DNA of 64,000 nt from Mycolicibacterium wolinskyi (lineage in GTDB: Bacteria > Actinomycetota > Actinomycetes > Mycobacteriales > Mycobacteriaceae), in NCBI RefSeq assembly GCF_002101965.1, contig NZ_LQQA01000006.1, forward strand, positions 417,308 to 481,307. The letters are read 5' to 3'. Below are positions 1 to 9,104 of this stretch, one piece after another. Each line of letters begins with the position of its first letter. The first letter of the stretch is position 1. The notes under the pieces are model-generated. The model was not told where the DNA came from. It saw only the letters and a program-made list of their open reading frames with translations, and did not search any database. A program made the position numbers and the translations under genes.

Positions 1-759
1 GCCGGCCAACGTGGTGTCGGCCATCACGAGGTTGAGGGCGAGCGGTACCGGTTGGGGGGCGGGTCGGCCGGTGAGGCGTTCGTAGACGGTGTCGGCCATG
101 ATCTGGCCGCGGGTGCGGTTGTCGTGGGTGGTGTCGGCGGCGTTTTTGCAGGCGGCGTAGACCGCGACGGCTCGGGCGACGGGCAACAGCACCGTCACAT
201 ACGCCATGGTGTCGGGGGCCGGGCGGATCCACACGCCGCGGTCGGCGGCGGCCTTGGCCGCCCGTTCGACGACCGCCGCGGCATCCAGGCGGACCGCGAT
301 CTTGCGGGCCTCGGCCTTGACCCGACTGTTGCCCCAGCCCTGCAGCCGTGTCGGGTCGGCGCACAGTTCGCCATCCAACCGGCGCCGGTCCTCCACGTCC
401 AGGCAGGCTGATTCGCGCACGATCAGGGTGGCCCGCCATTCCGAGAGCATCCCCGCTTCCAGCGCGGCCAGGGTGTGGGGCATTTCGTGGACGAGTGCCT
501 TGGCCAGCCCGAGATACTGGTCGCCTTTCTTGGGCGCCTCGCGCCGCGCCAACGCGACCTCGGCGGCCAAACCTTTGCCGCGTTTGGCGGCCGGGACTCC
601 GTCGGCGGCCTCGCGGGCGCGGCGCTTGGCATCCCACAACGCCGTCGCGCGGGCCTGGGCGGCCGCCAGTGCGGGTTTCAGCAGTTCGTACGTCTCGACC
701 AGGGCGCGCAGCTGTTGCTCCGACGCCCCCGGATCGATATCGAACAAACTTTCGAACAC
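1..759 (-). CDS. DUF222 / 13E12-repeat family protein, 3' end outside window
   Basis: The minus strand is open from a GTG at 759 to the window edge (253 codons, no stop), so this is the N-terminal part of a longer protein. The frame reads VFESLFDIDPGASEQQLRAL at the start and continues with RRREAPKKGDQYLGLAKAL-like and EWRATLIVRESACLD-like stretches. These are typical of the DUF222 region of mycobacterial 13E12 (REP13E12) proteins, which usually carry an HNH nuclease domain at the C-terminus. That part would lie outside this window. Members of the family are multicopy in mycobacteria and some host phage attachment sites. No function can be assigned from this piece. An ATG at 761 is in another frame and was not used. 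Confidence 0.8.
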   Translation of the reverse strand, partial: MFESLFDIDPGASEQQLRALVETYELLKPALAAAQARATALWDAKRRAREAADGVPAAKRGKGLAAEVALARREAPKKGDQYLGLAKALVHEMPHTLAALEAGMLSEWRATLIVRESACLDVEDRRRLDGELCADPTRLQGWGNSRVKAEARKIAVRLDAAAVVERAAKAAADRGVWIRPAPDTMAYVTVLLPVARAVAVYAACKNAADTTHDNRTRGQIMADTVYERLTGRPAPQPVPLALNLVMADTTLAG

Positions 760-821
760 ATAGACGACACTACCCACACCCACCGACAACTGACGTTCGA
801 TGGCGGGCAGACTGCAATCTC

Positions 822-1331
822 ATGGTCAGCGAAGCGGTGTTCATCGGCGGGCGTTCGGGAAGCGGCAAGACCAGCGTCGGTTTCGAGGTCCATGCCGAGT
901 TGAGTGCTGCCGGAATCGCCCATTGCCTCATCGACGGTGACTTCCTCGACATGGCCTATCCGGCGCCGCAGGAACACAACCTCGCCGAACGCAACCTCGC
1001 GGCGATGTGGCAGAACTACCGGGAACTGGGTTACCACCGCATGATCTACACCAACACCGCGAGCGTGCTGCCCGAAGAGATCAAGCGCCTCTCCGCCGCC
1101 ATCGGCGGCAACCCGAGAATCACCGCAGTCCTGCTCACGTGTACCGATGCCACAGCGCGAAAACGTCTGAGCCAACGTGAGATCGGCTCCGCACTCGACC
1201 GGCACCTCACGTCCAGCAAAGAGATGAGTGCACGCCTCCGAGCCGGCGCCGACGCAGCTCACCACATCGCCACCGACGATCGCACCGTAGCCGAGATCGC
1301 CGCCGACATCATCCGCATCTCGGGATGGTGA
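822..1331 (+). CDS. Small P-loop ATPase/kinase-like protein
   Basis: A 169-residue protein with a clear Walker A motif, GGRSGSGKTS, at about residues 9-18, followed by a LIDGDFLDM segment (D-x-D/E like the Walker B region of adenylylsulfate- and gluconate-kinase-like P-loop proteins). The small size and single domain suggest a nucleotide-dependent kinase for a small molecule, but the substrate is not visible. The ATG at 822 was chosen because it lies just before the Walker A strand; a longer upstream frame overlaps the divergent DUF222 gene and reads as shadow. It converges on the aminotransferase gene, with only 11 bases between stop codons. Function is inferred from the fold only. Confidence 0.7.
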   Translation: MVSEAVFIGGRSGSGKTSVGFEVHAELSAAGIAHCLIDGDFLDMAYPAPQEHNLAERNLAAMWQNYRELGYHRMIYTNTASVLPEEIKRLSAAIGGNPRITAVLLTCTDATARKRLSQREIGSALDRHLTSSKEMSARLRAGADAAHHIATDDRTVAEIAADIIRISGW

Positions 1332-1342
1332 TAGCTACCCGA

Positions 1343-2500
1343 TTAGGAACCCAGCCAGGGCCCGATCCGGCGAAGCGCCTCTTCGATGTCACTCGTCGGG
1401 CCGGCGAACGACAGCCGGACGTAGGAGCCGCCGCGGACGGTGTCGAAGTCGATGCCAGGAGCAATCGCAACGCCCGTGTCCGCCAATAGTTTCGAGCAGA
1501 ACGACAGGGAGTCGTTGGTGAACTCGCTGACATCGGCGTAGACGTAGAACGCGCCGTCGGTCGGGGCCAGACGGTCGATGCCGATTGCGCGGAGCCCGTC
1601 GAGCAGCAGTCGCCGGTTGTCTGCGTAGTGCGCGAGCAGGCCCTCGGCCTCGCCGAGCGACTCCGGGGTGAACGCGGCCACCGCGGCGTGCTGGGCCAGT
1701 GCGGGTGGGCAGATCGTGAAGTTTCCGGTCAGGCAGTCCACTGCGCGGCGCAGCTCGGCGGGGACCAGCAGCCAGCCGAGCCGCCATCCGGTCATCGCGA
1801 AGTACTTCGAGAAACTGTTGACCACCACGGCTTTTCGTGAGGTCTCCCACGCGCAGCTGGTCGTCGGCGCACCCTCGTAGACCAGGCCGTGGTAGACCTC
1901 GTCGCTGATCAGCCGGACGCCTGACGCATCGCACCAGGACGCGATCGCTGCCAGCTCCTCGGGCGGGATCACCGTGCCGGTGGGATTGGCCGGGCTCGCG
2001 ACGATCACGCCCTGCACGGGCGGATCGAGTTCATCGAGCATGGCCACGGTCGGCTGGAAACGGGTTTCGGGCCCGCACGGAATCTCCACGACCTCACACC
2101 CGAGCGCCGTGAGAATGTTGCGGTAACACGGATAACCCGGGCTGGCGATCGCCACCCGATCGCCCACGTCGAAGCACGCGAGGAACGTCAACAGGAATCC
2201 GCCCGACGATCCGGTGGTGAGCACGACGTCGTCGACGCCGACGTCGACGCCGTACCGGGCGCGGTAGGACCCCGCGATCGCGGCGCGCAGCTCGGGGATG
2301 CCGAGCGCCACCGTGTAGCCCAGCTGATTGCGGTTCAGCGCGGCGACGGCGGCCTCGCGCACCGGTGCGGGTGCCCCGGCGCTCGGCTGGCCGGCCGAGA
2401 GATTGACCAGGTCACCGTGCGTGCGCTGGCGCTCGGCGGCAGCCAGCCACACGTCCATCACGTAGAACGGCGGGATACCGGCGCGCAGCGAAACGTCCAT
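1343..2500 (-). CDS. aspB: Class I/II PLP-dependent aminotransferase (Rv3565 / AspB-like)
   Basis: 385 residues, fold-type I aminotransferase. The PLP-binding lysine is in NSFSKYFAMTGWRLGW (K232), and ASPANPTGTV and SDEVYHGLVY (the D/Y that contact PLP) lie upstream. The start is the ATG at 2500 (MDVSLRAGIPPFYVMDVW); a longer frame exists but overlaps fadE33. It sits immediately downstream of the fadE31-33 genes on the same strand, 10 bases after the fadE33 stop, exactly as Rv3565 follows fadE33 in M. tuberculosis. The family transfers amino groups between an amino acid and a 2-oxoacid; the aspB name is by synteny. No direct steroid step is known to me, so its place in the operon is unexplained. 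Confidence 0.85.
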   Translation of the reverse strand: MDVSLRAGIPPFYVMDVWLAAAERQRTHGDLVNLSAGQPSAGAPAPVREAAVAALNRNQLGYTVALGIPELRAAIAGSYRARYGVDVGVDDVVLTTGSSGGFLLTFLACFDVGDRVAIASPGYPCYRNILTALGCEVVEIPCGPETRFQPTVAMLDELDPPVQGVIVASPANPTGTVIPPEELAAIASWCDASGVRLISDEVYHGLVYEGAPTTSCAWETSRKAVVVNSFSKYFAMTGWRLGWLLVPAELRRAVDCLTGNFTICPPALAQHAAVAAFTPESLGEAEGLLAHYADNRRLLLDGLRAIGIDRLAPTDGAFYVYADVSEFTNDSLSFCSKLLADTGVAIAPGIDFDTVRGGSYVRLSFAGPTSDIEEALRRIGPWLGS

Positions 2501-2510
2501 CCCAGCCAGG

Positions 2511-3446
2511 CTAGAACACCTCGGCTTCGAGCCGGCGCAGATGCTCGCGGGGCGGGCCGAGCAGCTGGGCGCTGCCGTGCGCACGCTTGAAGTAGAGCTG
2601 GATGTCGTGTTCCCAGGTGATCGCGATACCGCCGTGCATCTGGACGGCCTCGGCGGTCACCGCGGAGAGTGCTTCGCTGGCGAAGTAGCGGGCGAGCGAG
2701 GCCGAGGTCGGTGACGGGTCGGCGATCGAGTCGTGCACGACGGCTCGCGCGGAGGCCACCTTGACGTAGAGGTCGGCCATTCGGTGCTTGAGCGCCTGGA
2801 AGCTGCCGATCGGGCGGCCGAACTGCACGCGGTCCTTGGTGTAGGCGACGGTCAGGTCAAGGCACCTCGACGCGGCACCGATCTGTTCGGCGGCCATCAA
2901 CAGTGCGGCGGTGTCTGCGAGGCCGGGATCGGCGCCAAGGGGTGTGGTCTCACCGGGCGTGACGGCAGACAGCCGGCGAGTCAGATCCATCGTCGTCTTG
3001 GGCACGGCGGTGAAAGTGGTCCAGCGAGTGAGGTTTTCCCCGTCGGTCCCGATGACGACGTCAGCGATGTCGCCGTTGATGACGTACTCGGGGTCGAACA
3101 CCACGGCTCCGATGGAAGTGCCCTCAACCAATGACTCGAGTGGCTCGGCTTGATCGGTTGCCAGCAGCGCCAACTCGGCGAGTGTGGTCCCGAGCAGCGG
3201 CGTAGGGACGAGCGCCTTGCCGAGCTCCTCGAGAACCACTGCGGCGTCGGCGAGTTCGCCGCCGGCACCGCCGAGTTCCTCGGGCACCACGAGGGCTGCG
3301 GCGCCGACCTGCTCACACAGCAGTTGCCACAACTTCTCGTCGTAGCCGCGCTCAGACTCCATCGCCGCGCGGACCGCCTCCGGTGACGCGTGCTTGTCGA
3401 CCAGCGCGGCGACGGTGTCGCGCAAGAGTTCGCGTTCTTCGCTCAC
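2511..3446 (-). CDS. fadE33: Acyl-CoA dehydrogenase FadE33
   Basis: 311 residues, shorter than classical acyl-CoA dehydrogenases (about 380), as is usual for the half-active partner of mycobacterial heteromeric ACADs. The C-terminal part contains VQFGRPIGSFQALKHRMADL and the QMHGGIAITWEHDIQLYFKR block typical of the family. The GTG at 3446 overlaps the fadE32 stop by four bases (GTGA), which decides the start and shows translational coupling. By synteny this is FadE33 of the KstR2 regulon, which with FadE31 and FadE32 acts in the final ring C/D degradation. It probably forms a complex with one of these partners; which one is inference. Confidence 0.9.
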   Translation of the reverse strand: MSEERELLRDTVAALVDKHASPEAVRAAMESERGYDEKLWQLLCEQVGAAALVVPEELGGAGGELADAAVVLEELGKALVPTPLLGTTLAELALLATDQAEPLESLVEGTSIGAVVFDPEYVINGDIADVVIGTDGENLTRWTTFTAVPKTTMDLTRRLSAVTPGETTPLGADPGLADTAALLMAAEQIGAASRCLDLTVAYTKDRVQFGRPIGSFQALKHRMADLYVKVASARAVVHDSIADPSPTSASLARYFASEALSAVTAEAVQMHGGIAITWEHDIQLYFKRAHGSAQLLGPPREHLRRLEAEVF

Positions 3447-4399
3447 GAGAGGACCTCCAGCAGTCGGTGCCGGTGCAATGTCGGGTCTCCCCACGCCGAG
3501 CGCAGTGCCTGCACACGAAGCAGCAGCAGGGAAAGATCATGCTCTTGCGTGAAGCCGATCGCGCCGTGGGTCTGCAGCGCAGACCGGGCGGCCAGCAGCG
3601 CGGCATCGGAAGCGGCGACCTTGGCCGCACTCATGTCGCGTGCCGTATCCGGCGATCCCTCCGCAAGCGACAGCGCCGCGCCGTAGACGAGCGGGCGGGC
3701 CAACTCGACCGCGATGTGCACGTCGGCGAGCTTGTGCTTGATGGCCTGATACGAGCCGATGATCCGGCCGAACTGGCTGCGCTGCTTGGCATATTCGACG
3801 GACTGGTCGAGCATCGCCTGGCCGGCGCCGACGAGCTGAGCGGCCGTGGCCAGCACACCGAACTCGTAGGCGCGTGCGGTGTCGGCCGGCCGGGCGTCAC
3901 CGGTGGCGTCGACATCGAACAACTTACGGGCGGGATCGACCGAATCGTGCTGTGTACCGGGCGCGCCGTCACGGACCTCGCCGTCGCCGGCCGCCAGAAT
4001 GAGGCCGGCGAAGTGAGCGTCGATGGCACGCGGCGCCTGGGGAGGTAGCGCGACGGTGGCGATCAGCTCGCCCGAGGCCAGCGCTCCCGAGCGCTCGTCG
4101 TCGGCCAACAAGATCGGTGCTACGCCGATGGATTCGGTGACCGGCCCGGGCACCGCCCAGTAGCCCAACCGCTCCAACGCCACGACCGCATCGACCGGAT
4201 GCGCCTCGATGCCGTCGAACTTCTCGGCCACGAGCAGTGCAGTCACACCGAGGTCGGCCAGCTGTGACCAGACCTTGCGTCCGGGCGCGGTGTCTCCGGC
4301 TGCCCAGGCCCGCACGGCGGCCGGAACGTCGGCGGAGCCGAGTGCCGCGTCGATGCTTGCCGCGAAATCGCGCTGCTGTTCGTCTATCTCGAAGTTCAC
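3443..4399 (-). CDS. fadE32: Acyl-CoA dehydrogenase FadE32
   Basis: 318 residues, the same length as M. tuberculosis FadE32. The C-terminal ACAD core shows RSQFGRIIGSYQAIKHKLAD and LQTHGAIGFTQEHDLSLLL. The GTG start at 4399 overlaps the fadE31 stop (GTGA), repeating the coupling seen at the next junction. FadE32 is a member of the KstR2 regulon and is implicated in dehydrogenating the ring-opened methyl-oxo-octanedioyl-CoA intermediate formed after IpdAB. The short N-terminus suggests it needs a full-length partner, probably FadE31. The position between fadE31 and fadE33 is conserved. Confidence 0.92.
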   Translation of the reverse strand: MNFEIDEQQRDFAASIDAALGSADVPAAVRAWAAGDTAPGRKVWSQLADLGVTALLVAEKFDGIEAHPVDAVVALERLGYWAVPGPVTESIGVAPILLADDERSGALASGELIATVALPPQAPRAIDAHFAGLILAAGDGEVRDGAPGTQHDSVDPARKLFDVDATGDARPADTARAYEFGVLATAAQLVGAGQAMLDQSVEYAKQRSQFGRIIGSYQAIKHKLADVHIAVELARPLVYGAALSLAEGSPDTARDMSAAKVAASDAALLAARSALQTHGAIGFTQEHDLSLLLLRVQALRSAWGDPTLHRHRLLEVLS

Positions 4400-5538
4400 T
4401 TGCTCTTCCCTCCAGATTCACGCGGTAGGCCGAGCAATCTCTCTGCGATGATGTTGCGTTGGATCTCGTTGGTGCCGGCGTAGATCGGGCCGCCGAGCGC
4501 GAACAACAGCCCCTCGGTCCAGGAGTCCATGAGTTCACCGTCCGCGCCACGCATATCCAGCGCGGTCTGATGCAATGCGACGTCGAGGTCGGACCAGAAC
4601 ACCTTGGTCACCGATGATTCGGCGCCGAGCTCGCCGCCGTTGGCCAGCCGCGTCACGGTGCCGAAGGTGTGCAACCGGTAGGCCTGGGCATTGATCCACG
4701 CGTCGGCGACGCGGTCGGTGAACACCGGGTCCGGGTTGTCTTTCCAGAGCGACACGAGGCGTTCTGCCGGCGCGAGGAATCGGGCCGGGCTGCGCAGTGA
4801 CATGCCGCGCTCGTTGCTCGACGTGCTCATCGCCGCGCGCCAGCCGTCGTGCACTCCACCGATCACGTCGTTGTCGGGGACGAACACGTCGTCGAGGAAG
4901 ATTTCGCCGAAGCCGGTGTCACCGCCGAGCTGGGCGATCGGGCGTACGATGATGCCCTCGGCCTTCAGGTCGAACATGAAGTAGGTCAGGCCCTTGTGGC
5001 GCTGGGCTTCTGGGTCCGAGCGGAACAGGCCGAAGCCGCGCTCCCCGAACGGTGCGCGTGAGCTCCAGATCTTCTGGCCGTTGAGCTTCCAGCCGCCGTC
5101 GACCTTGGTCGCCGTCGACCGCAGCGACGCCAGGTCGCTTCCCGACTCCGGTTCGGACCAGGCCTGGGCCCAGATCTCCTCGCCGTTGGCCATTTTCGGC
5201 AGAACCCGGTCGAGCTGTTCTTCGGTGCCGTGCGCGAACAGCGTCGGCGCGAGCATCGAGGTGCCGTTGGCGCTTGCCCGGCCCGGTGCACCGGCGCGGA
5301 AGTACTCCTCCTCGAACACCACCCATTGCAGCAGGGTCGCGTCGCGGCCGCCGTACTTCTTCGGCCAGGCGATCACCGACAACCCGGCGTCGAACAGCAC
5401 CTTGTCCCAACGCCGGTGCTGCTCGAAGCCTTCGAGCGTGTCGTACGACTTCGTCGGGAAGGACTCCCGATTGGCTTCCAGGAACTCACGGACCTCTGCC
5501 CGGAAGGCCTCGGTCTCGTCGTCGAAACTCAGGTCCAT
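4396..5538 (-). CDS. fadE31: Acyl-CoA dehydrogenase FadE31
   Basis: 380 residues, full-length ACAD. Visible blocks are WPKKYGGRDATLLQWVVFEE, QAWSEPESGSDLASLRSTA (FAD/substrate-binding middle domain), NGQKIWSSRA, and the C-terminal GGPIYAGTNEIQRNIIAERL with the conserved arginine that contacts FAD. The ATG at 5538 shares one base with the fadD3 TAA (TAATG overlap). It follows fadD3 and precedes fadE32, as in M. tuberculosis. The expected role is alpha,beta-dehydrogenation of a CoA thioester late in ring C/D breakdown; the exact substrate is not decided by sequence. Confidence 0.92.
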   Translation of the reverse strand: MDLSFDDETEAFRAEVREFLEANRESFPTKSYDTLEGFEQHRRWDKVLFDAGLSVIAWPKKYGGRDATLLQWVVFEEEYFRAGAPGRASANGTSMLAPTLFAHGTEEQLDRVLPKMANGEEIWAQAWSEPESGSDLASLRSTATKVDGGWKLNGQKIWSSRAPFGERGFGLFRSDPEAQRHKGLTYFMFDLKAEGIIVRPIAQLGGDTGFGEIFLDDVFVPDNDVIGGVHDGWRAAMSTSSNERGMSLRSPARFLAPAERLVSLWKDNPDPVFTDRVADAWINAQAYRLHTFGTVTRLANGGELGAESSVTKVFWSDLDVALHQTALDMRGADGELMDSWTEGLLFALGGPIYAGTNEIQRNIIAERLLGLPRESGGKSK

Positions 5539-7058
5539 TACACCCTTTCCCGCAGGACCGGCTTGACCACCTTGCCACCCGGATTGCGCGGCAACATGTC
5601 AAGAAACTCGACCGATCGCGGCACCTTGAAGTTCGCCAGATGCTCACGCGCATAGGCGATCACAGCTGCCTCGTCGAGTTGCGCCCCGGCCTTGACCACT
5701 ACGAATGCCTTACCCACTTCACCGAGCCGGTCGTCGGGTACCCCGATCACGGCGGACTCGGCCACGCCGTCCAACCGGGCCAGCACCTGCTCGATCTCCG
5801 CCGGGTACACGTTGAACCCGCCGCAGATGTACATGTCTTTGAGCCGGTCGGTGATCGTGAGATTCCCCGCGGCGTCCAGCGTGCCGATGTCGCCGGTGTG
5901 CAGCCAGCCGTCGGCGTCGATGGCCGCGGCGGTGGCCTCGGGATCGTCGAGGTAACCGAGCATCACATTGGGCCCTCGTAGCAGCACTTCACCGGAATCG
6001 TCAAGCCGCAGTTCGAAATCGGCGATGGGTCTACCGCACGTGGTGGCGACGGTGACGGCGTCGTCGTCGGGCCGGCACATCGTGCCGAACCCCGCGGCCT
6101 CGGTCAGTCCGTAGGCGGTGAGGACGATGTCGATGTCGAGCTCGTTCTGCATGCGCTCGATAAGCACGACCGGGACGACGGCGGCGCCCGTGACCGCGAA
6201 CCGCAACGAGCTGAGGTCGTAGTCGCCGCGCTTCGGATGGTCGAGCAGCGTCTGGTAGATGGTCGGCGGGCCGGGGAGCACGGTGATGCGTTGTTCGGCA
6301 ACCGCTTTCATCGCCTGCTCGGGATCGAACGTGAGCTGCGGGATCAGCGTCGCGCCCGTCTGCAGGCAGGCCAGGATGCCGGCCTTATAGCCGAAGTTGT
6401 GGAAGAACGGGTTGATGCACAGGTAGCGGTCGGCGCTGGTGACCTGACCGCATTCGGCCCACGCGGCCGACCCGTCGAGCGATTGCCGATGCGCGCACCG
6501 CACACCCTTGCTGCGGCCCGTGGTTCCGGAGGTGAACAGGATGTCGGAGACGTCGTCGGGCTGGACGGCCGCGGCGCGCCGGTCGACCTCGTCGAGATCG
6601 CTACCTTGCGCCACGAACTCGTCCCACGTGCCGTCGTCCTCGTCGATCGGCACCCGCACGACGTGACGCAACGACGGCAGTGCCTCCCGGTCGAGGTCGG
6701 CGGTCTTGTCGGCGCCCAGGAACTTGCCGGCCGCGATCAAGAGGGGTGCCGCGGTGCGGGCCAGGATGTCGGTGGCCTCACTGGCCGTGTAGCGCGTGTT
6801 GAGTGGCACGACCACGCCGCCGGCGTAGTGCGTGGCCAGGCAGGCCACCACCCAGTGCCATGTGTTCGGCGACCAGATCGCGACGCGGTCGCCGGGCTGC
6901 ACGCCCAAGGCGACCATCGCCGCGGCGGCCTGCCGAACCTCGTCCCGCAGCTGCGAGTAAGTCAGCCTGCGATCGGTGCTGACCAGGGCGTCATGGTCAG
7001 AAAACTGCACGGCAATCCGGTCCAGCACCGCTGGAACGGTGCGGCGGGCGCTCGTCAT
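5538..7058 (-). CDS. fadD3: HIP-CoA ligase FadD3 (acyl-CoA synthetase)
   Basis: 506 residues, ANL-superfamily adenylating ligase. The ATP-binding loop reads ILFTSGTTGRSKGVR; motifs AYGLTEAAGFGTM, LHTGDIG and DRLKDMYICGGFNVYPAEIE follow, and the catalytic lysine is in NPGGKVVKPVLRE near the C-terminus. In M. tuberculosis FadD3 activates the C/D-ring propionate HIP to its CoA thioester, the entry step of the KstR2 regulon, and HIP-CoA is the ligand that releases KstR2. The gene starts at the ATG at 7058, 16 bases from a perfect KstR2 operator shared with divergent fadE30, so it is very likely repressed by KstR2. Confidence 0.94.
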   Translation of the reverse strand: MTSARRTVPAVLDRIAVQFSDHDALVSTDRRLTYSQLRDEVRQAAAAMVALGVQPGDRVAIWSPNTWHWVVACLATHYAGGVVVPLNTRYTASEATDILARTAAPLLIAAGKFLGADKTADLDREALPSLRHVVRVPIDEDDGTWDEFVAQGSDLDEVDRRAAAVQPDDVSDILFTSGTTGRSKGVRCAHRQSLDGSAAWAECGQVTSADRYLCINPFFHNFGYKAGILACLQTGATLIPQLTFDPEQAMKAVAEQRITVLPGPPTIYQTLLDHPKRGDYDLSSLRFAVTGAAVVPVVLIERMQNELDIDIVLTAYGLTEAAGFGTMCRPDDDAVTVATTCGRPIADFELRLDDSGEVLLRGPNVMLGYLDDPEATAAAIDADGWLHTGDIGTLDAAGNLTITDRLKDMYICGGFNVYPAEIEQVLARLDGVAESAVIGVPDDRLGEVGKAFVVVKAGAQLDEAAVIAYAREHLANFKVPRSVEFLDMLPRNPGGKVVKPVLRERV

Positions 7059-7074
7059 GGTGCTCCTCTAACAA

Positions 7075-7088
7075 AGCAAGTGCTTGGT
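7075..7088. promoter_or_regulatory. KstR2 operator between fadD3 and fadE30
   Basis: AGCAAGTGCTTGGT matches the KstR2 consensus AnCAAGnnCTTGnT at every fixed base. It lies in the 46-base gap between the divergent fadD3 and fadE30 start codons, so one dimer could control both operons. Confidence 0.9.
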
Positions 7089-7104
7089 AGGTTAGCCTAC
7101 AAGG

Positions 7105-8253
7105 GTGATAGAGGTCCAGGAGTTCCGGGCCGAGGTCCGGCAGTGGCTCGCAGACAATCTCGTCGGTGAATTCGCCGCGCTCAAGGGCCTGGGCGGACCG
7201 GGTCGTGAGCACGAAGCCTTCGAAGAGCGCCGCGCGTGGAATCAGCACCTGGCCGCCGCCGGTCTGACCTGTCTCGGCTGGCCGGTGGAGCACGGCGGGC
7301 GCGGGTTGTCGGTCGCACACCGGGTCGCGTTCTATGAGGAGTACGCGCGCGCGAACGCGCCCGACAAGGTCAACCACCTGGGCGAGGAACTGCTCGGGCC
7401 CACGCTCATCGAATACGGCACACCCGAGCAACAGCAGCGGTTCCTGCCCAAGATCCTCGACGTCACCGAGTTGTGGAGCCAGGGCTACTCCGAGCCGAAT
7501 GCAGGCAGTGACTTGGCCAACGTGTCGACGACGGCAGAACTCGTCGGCGACGAATGGGTGATCAACGGCCAGAAGGTGTGGACGTCACTGGCGCACTGGG
7601 CGCAATGGTGCTTTGTGGTCGCCCGCACTGAGAAGGGCTCAAAGCGCCACGCCGGGCTGTCCTATCTGCTGGTGCCGCTCGATCAGCCCGGGGTCGAGAT
7701 CCGGCCGATCATCCAGCTGACCGGTGACTCCGAGTTCAACGAGGTGTTCTTCGACGACGCGCGTACCGACGCGTCGTTGGTGGTCGGTCAGCCCGGCGAC
7801 GGCTGGCGAGTGGCCATGGGCACGCTCACGTTCGAACGCGGCGTGTCGACGCTCGGTCAGCAGATCCGCTATGCGCGTGAGCATTCCAACCTGGTCGAGC
7901 TCGCGAAGCGTACCGGCGCGGCCGACGATCCGCTGATCCGTCAGCGGCTGACCGAGTCCTGGACGGGCCTGAAGGCCATGAGGTCCTATGCATTGGCGAC
8001 CATGGATGTCGAGCAGCCCGGTCAAGACAACGTGTCGAAACTGCTGTGGGCCAACTGGCATCGCGAACTCGGCGAGATCGCGATGGACGTGCAGGGCATG
8101 GCCGGGTTGACGCTGCCCGAGGGCGAGTTCGACGAATGGCAGCGGCTCTACCTCTTCTCGCGTTCGGACACCATTTACGGCGGCTCGAACGAAATTCAGC
8201 GCAACATCATCGCCGAGCGCGTGCTCGGCCTACCTCGGGAAGCTAAGGGATGA
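7105..8253 (+). CDS. fadE30: Acyl-CoA dehydrogenase FadE30 (HIP-CoA dehydrogenase)
   Basis: 382 residues, full-length ACAD, close to the 385 of M. tuberculosis FadE30. Blocks seen are WPVEHGGRGLSVAHRVAFYEEY, QGYSEPNAGSDLANVSTTA, NGQKVWTSLAHWAQWC and the C-terminal SDTIYGGSNEIQRNIIAERV. The GTG start at 7105 follows the KstR2 operator by only 16 bases, so the transcript probably has a very short leader. It is thought to introduce the double bond into the propionyl side chain of HIP-CoA, the step after FadD3. Its stop overlaps the next start by four bases (ATGA), coupling it to ipdF. Confidence 0.92.
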   Translation: MIEVQEFRAEVRQWLADNLVGEFAALKGLGGPGREHEAFEERRAWNQHLAAAGLTCLGWPVEHGGRGLSVAHRVAFYEEYARANAPDKVNHLGEELLGPTLIEYGTPEQQQRFLPKILDVTELWSQGYSEPNAGSDLANVSTTAELVGDEWVINGQKVWTSLAHWAQWCFVVARTEKGSKRHAGLSYLLVPLDQPGVEIRPIIQLTGDSEFNEVFFDDARTDASLVVGQPGDGWRVAMGTLTFERGVSTLGQQIRYAREHSNLVELAKRTGAADDPLIRQRLTESWTGLKAMRSYALATMDVEQPGQDNVSKLLWANWHRELGEIAMDVQGMAGLTLPEGEFDEWQRLYLFSRSDTIYGGSNEIQRNIIAERVLGLPREAKG

Positions 8254-9038
8254 ACCTCTCGGAAGTTCCGAAAGAGATTGACGGGCATGGACTCCTGACC
8301 GGCAAGGTGGTCCTGGTGACCGCCGCGGCAGGCACCGGCATCGGCTCGACGACCGCGCGGCGCGCCCTTCTCGAAGGCGCCGACGTCGTGGTGTCCGATT
8401 ACCACGAGCGCCGCCTGGGGGAGACCCGCGACGAACTCGCGGGCCTCGGTCTGGGGCGCGTCGAGTCGGTGGTGTGCGATGTGACCTCCACCGAAGCCGT
8501 CGACGCGCTGATCAGTGAGACCGTCGCGAAGGCCGGCCGGCTGGATGTGCTCGTCAACAACGCGGGCCTCGGCGGTCAGACGCCGGTGATCGACATGACC
8601 GACGACGAGTGGGACCGTGTCCTCAACGTCACGCTCACCTCGGTCATGCGCGCAACCCGCGCGGCGCTGCGTTACTTCCGCGACGTCGACCACGGTGGCG
8701 TCATCGTCAACAACGCGAGCGTATTGGGCTGGCGTGCCCAGCATTCGCAGTCCCACTACGCCGCCGCGAAGGCCGGCGTGATGGCATTGACGCGGTGCAG
8801 CGCGATCGAAGCCGTCGACTACGGGGTGCGGATCAACGCGGTGTCGCCGAGCATCGCGCGGCACAAGTTCCTGGAGAAGACGTCGTCGGCTGAGTTGCTG
8901 GATCAGTTGGCGTCGGACGAGGCATTCGGCCGTGCCGCCGAGCCGTGGGAGGTCGCTGCCACCATCGCGTTCCTGGCGAGCGACTACTCCAGTTATCTGA
9001 CCGGTGAAGTGATCTCGGTGTCGAGTCAGCGGGCCTGA
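8250..9038 (+). CDS. ipdF: Short-chain dehydrogenase IpdF (5-hydroxy C/D-ring CoA dehydrogenase)
   Basis: 262 residues, the same length as Rv3559c. Classical SDR features are the nucleotide-binding glycine motif TAAAGTGIG (residues 24-32), NNAG, an active-site serine in NNASVLGW, and Y170-x-x-x-K174 in HYAAAKAG. IpdF oxidises the 5-hydroxyl of the C/D-ring CoA intermediate before IpdC and EchA20 act. The ATG at 8250 overlaps the fadE30 stop. It is the last gene of this short KstR2-controlled operon; 66 bases later lies the convergent VWA gene, with a small GC-rich palindrome between them that might act as a terminator. Confidence 0.92.
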   Translation: MNLSEVPKEIDGHGLLTGKVVLVTAAAGTGIGSTTARRALLEGADVVVSDYHERRLGETRDELAGLGLGRVESVVCDVTSTEAVDALISETVAKAGRLDVLVNNAGLGGQTPVIDMTDDEWDRVLNVTLTSVMRATRAALRYFRDVDHGGVIVNNASVLGWRAQHSQSHYAAAKAGVMALTRCSAIEAVDYGVRINAVSPSIARHKFLEKTSSAELLDQLASDEAFGRAAEPWEVAATIAFLASDYSSYLTGEVISVSSQRA

Positions 9039-9104
9039 GGTTCTCGTTCGCCGGGCCCCGGGCTCGGTGTGGGGCACACCTGCCTCCCCGTCCCCCTGCG
9101 ACGG

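Noticed and set aside
9039..9104. Strong terminator between ipdF and the VWA gene
   Set aside because: A small GC-rich palindrome is present, but it is short and has no U tract, so I did not list it as a feature.
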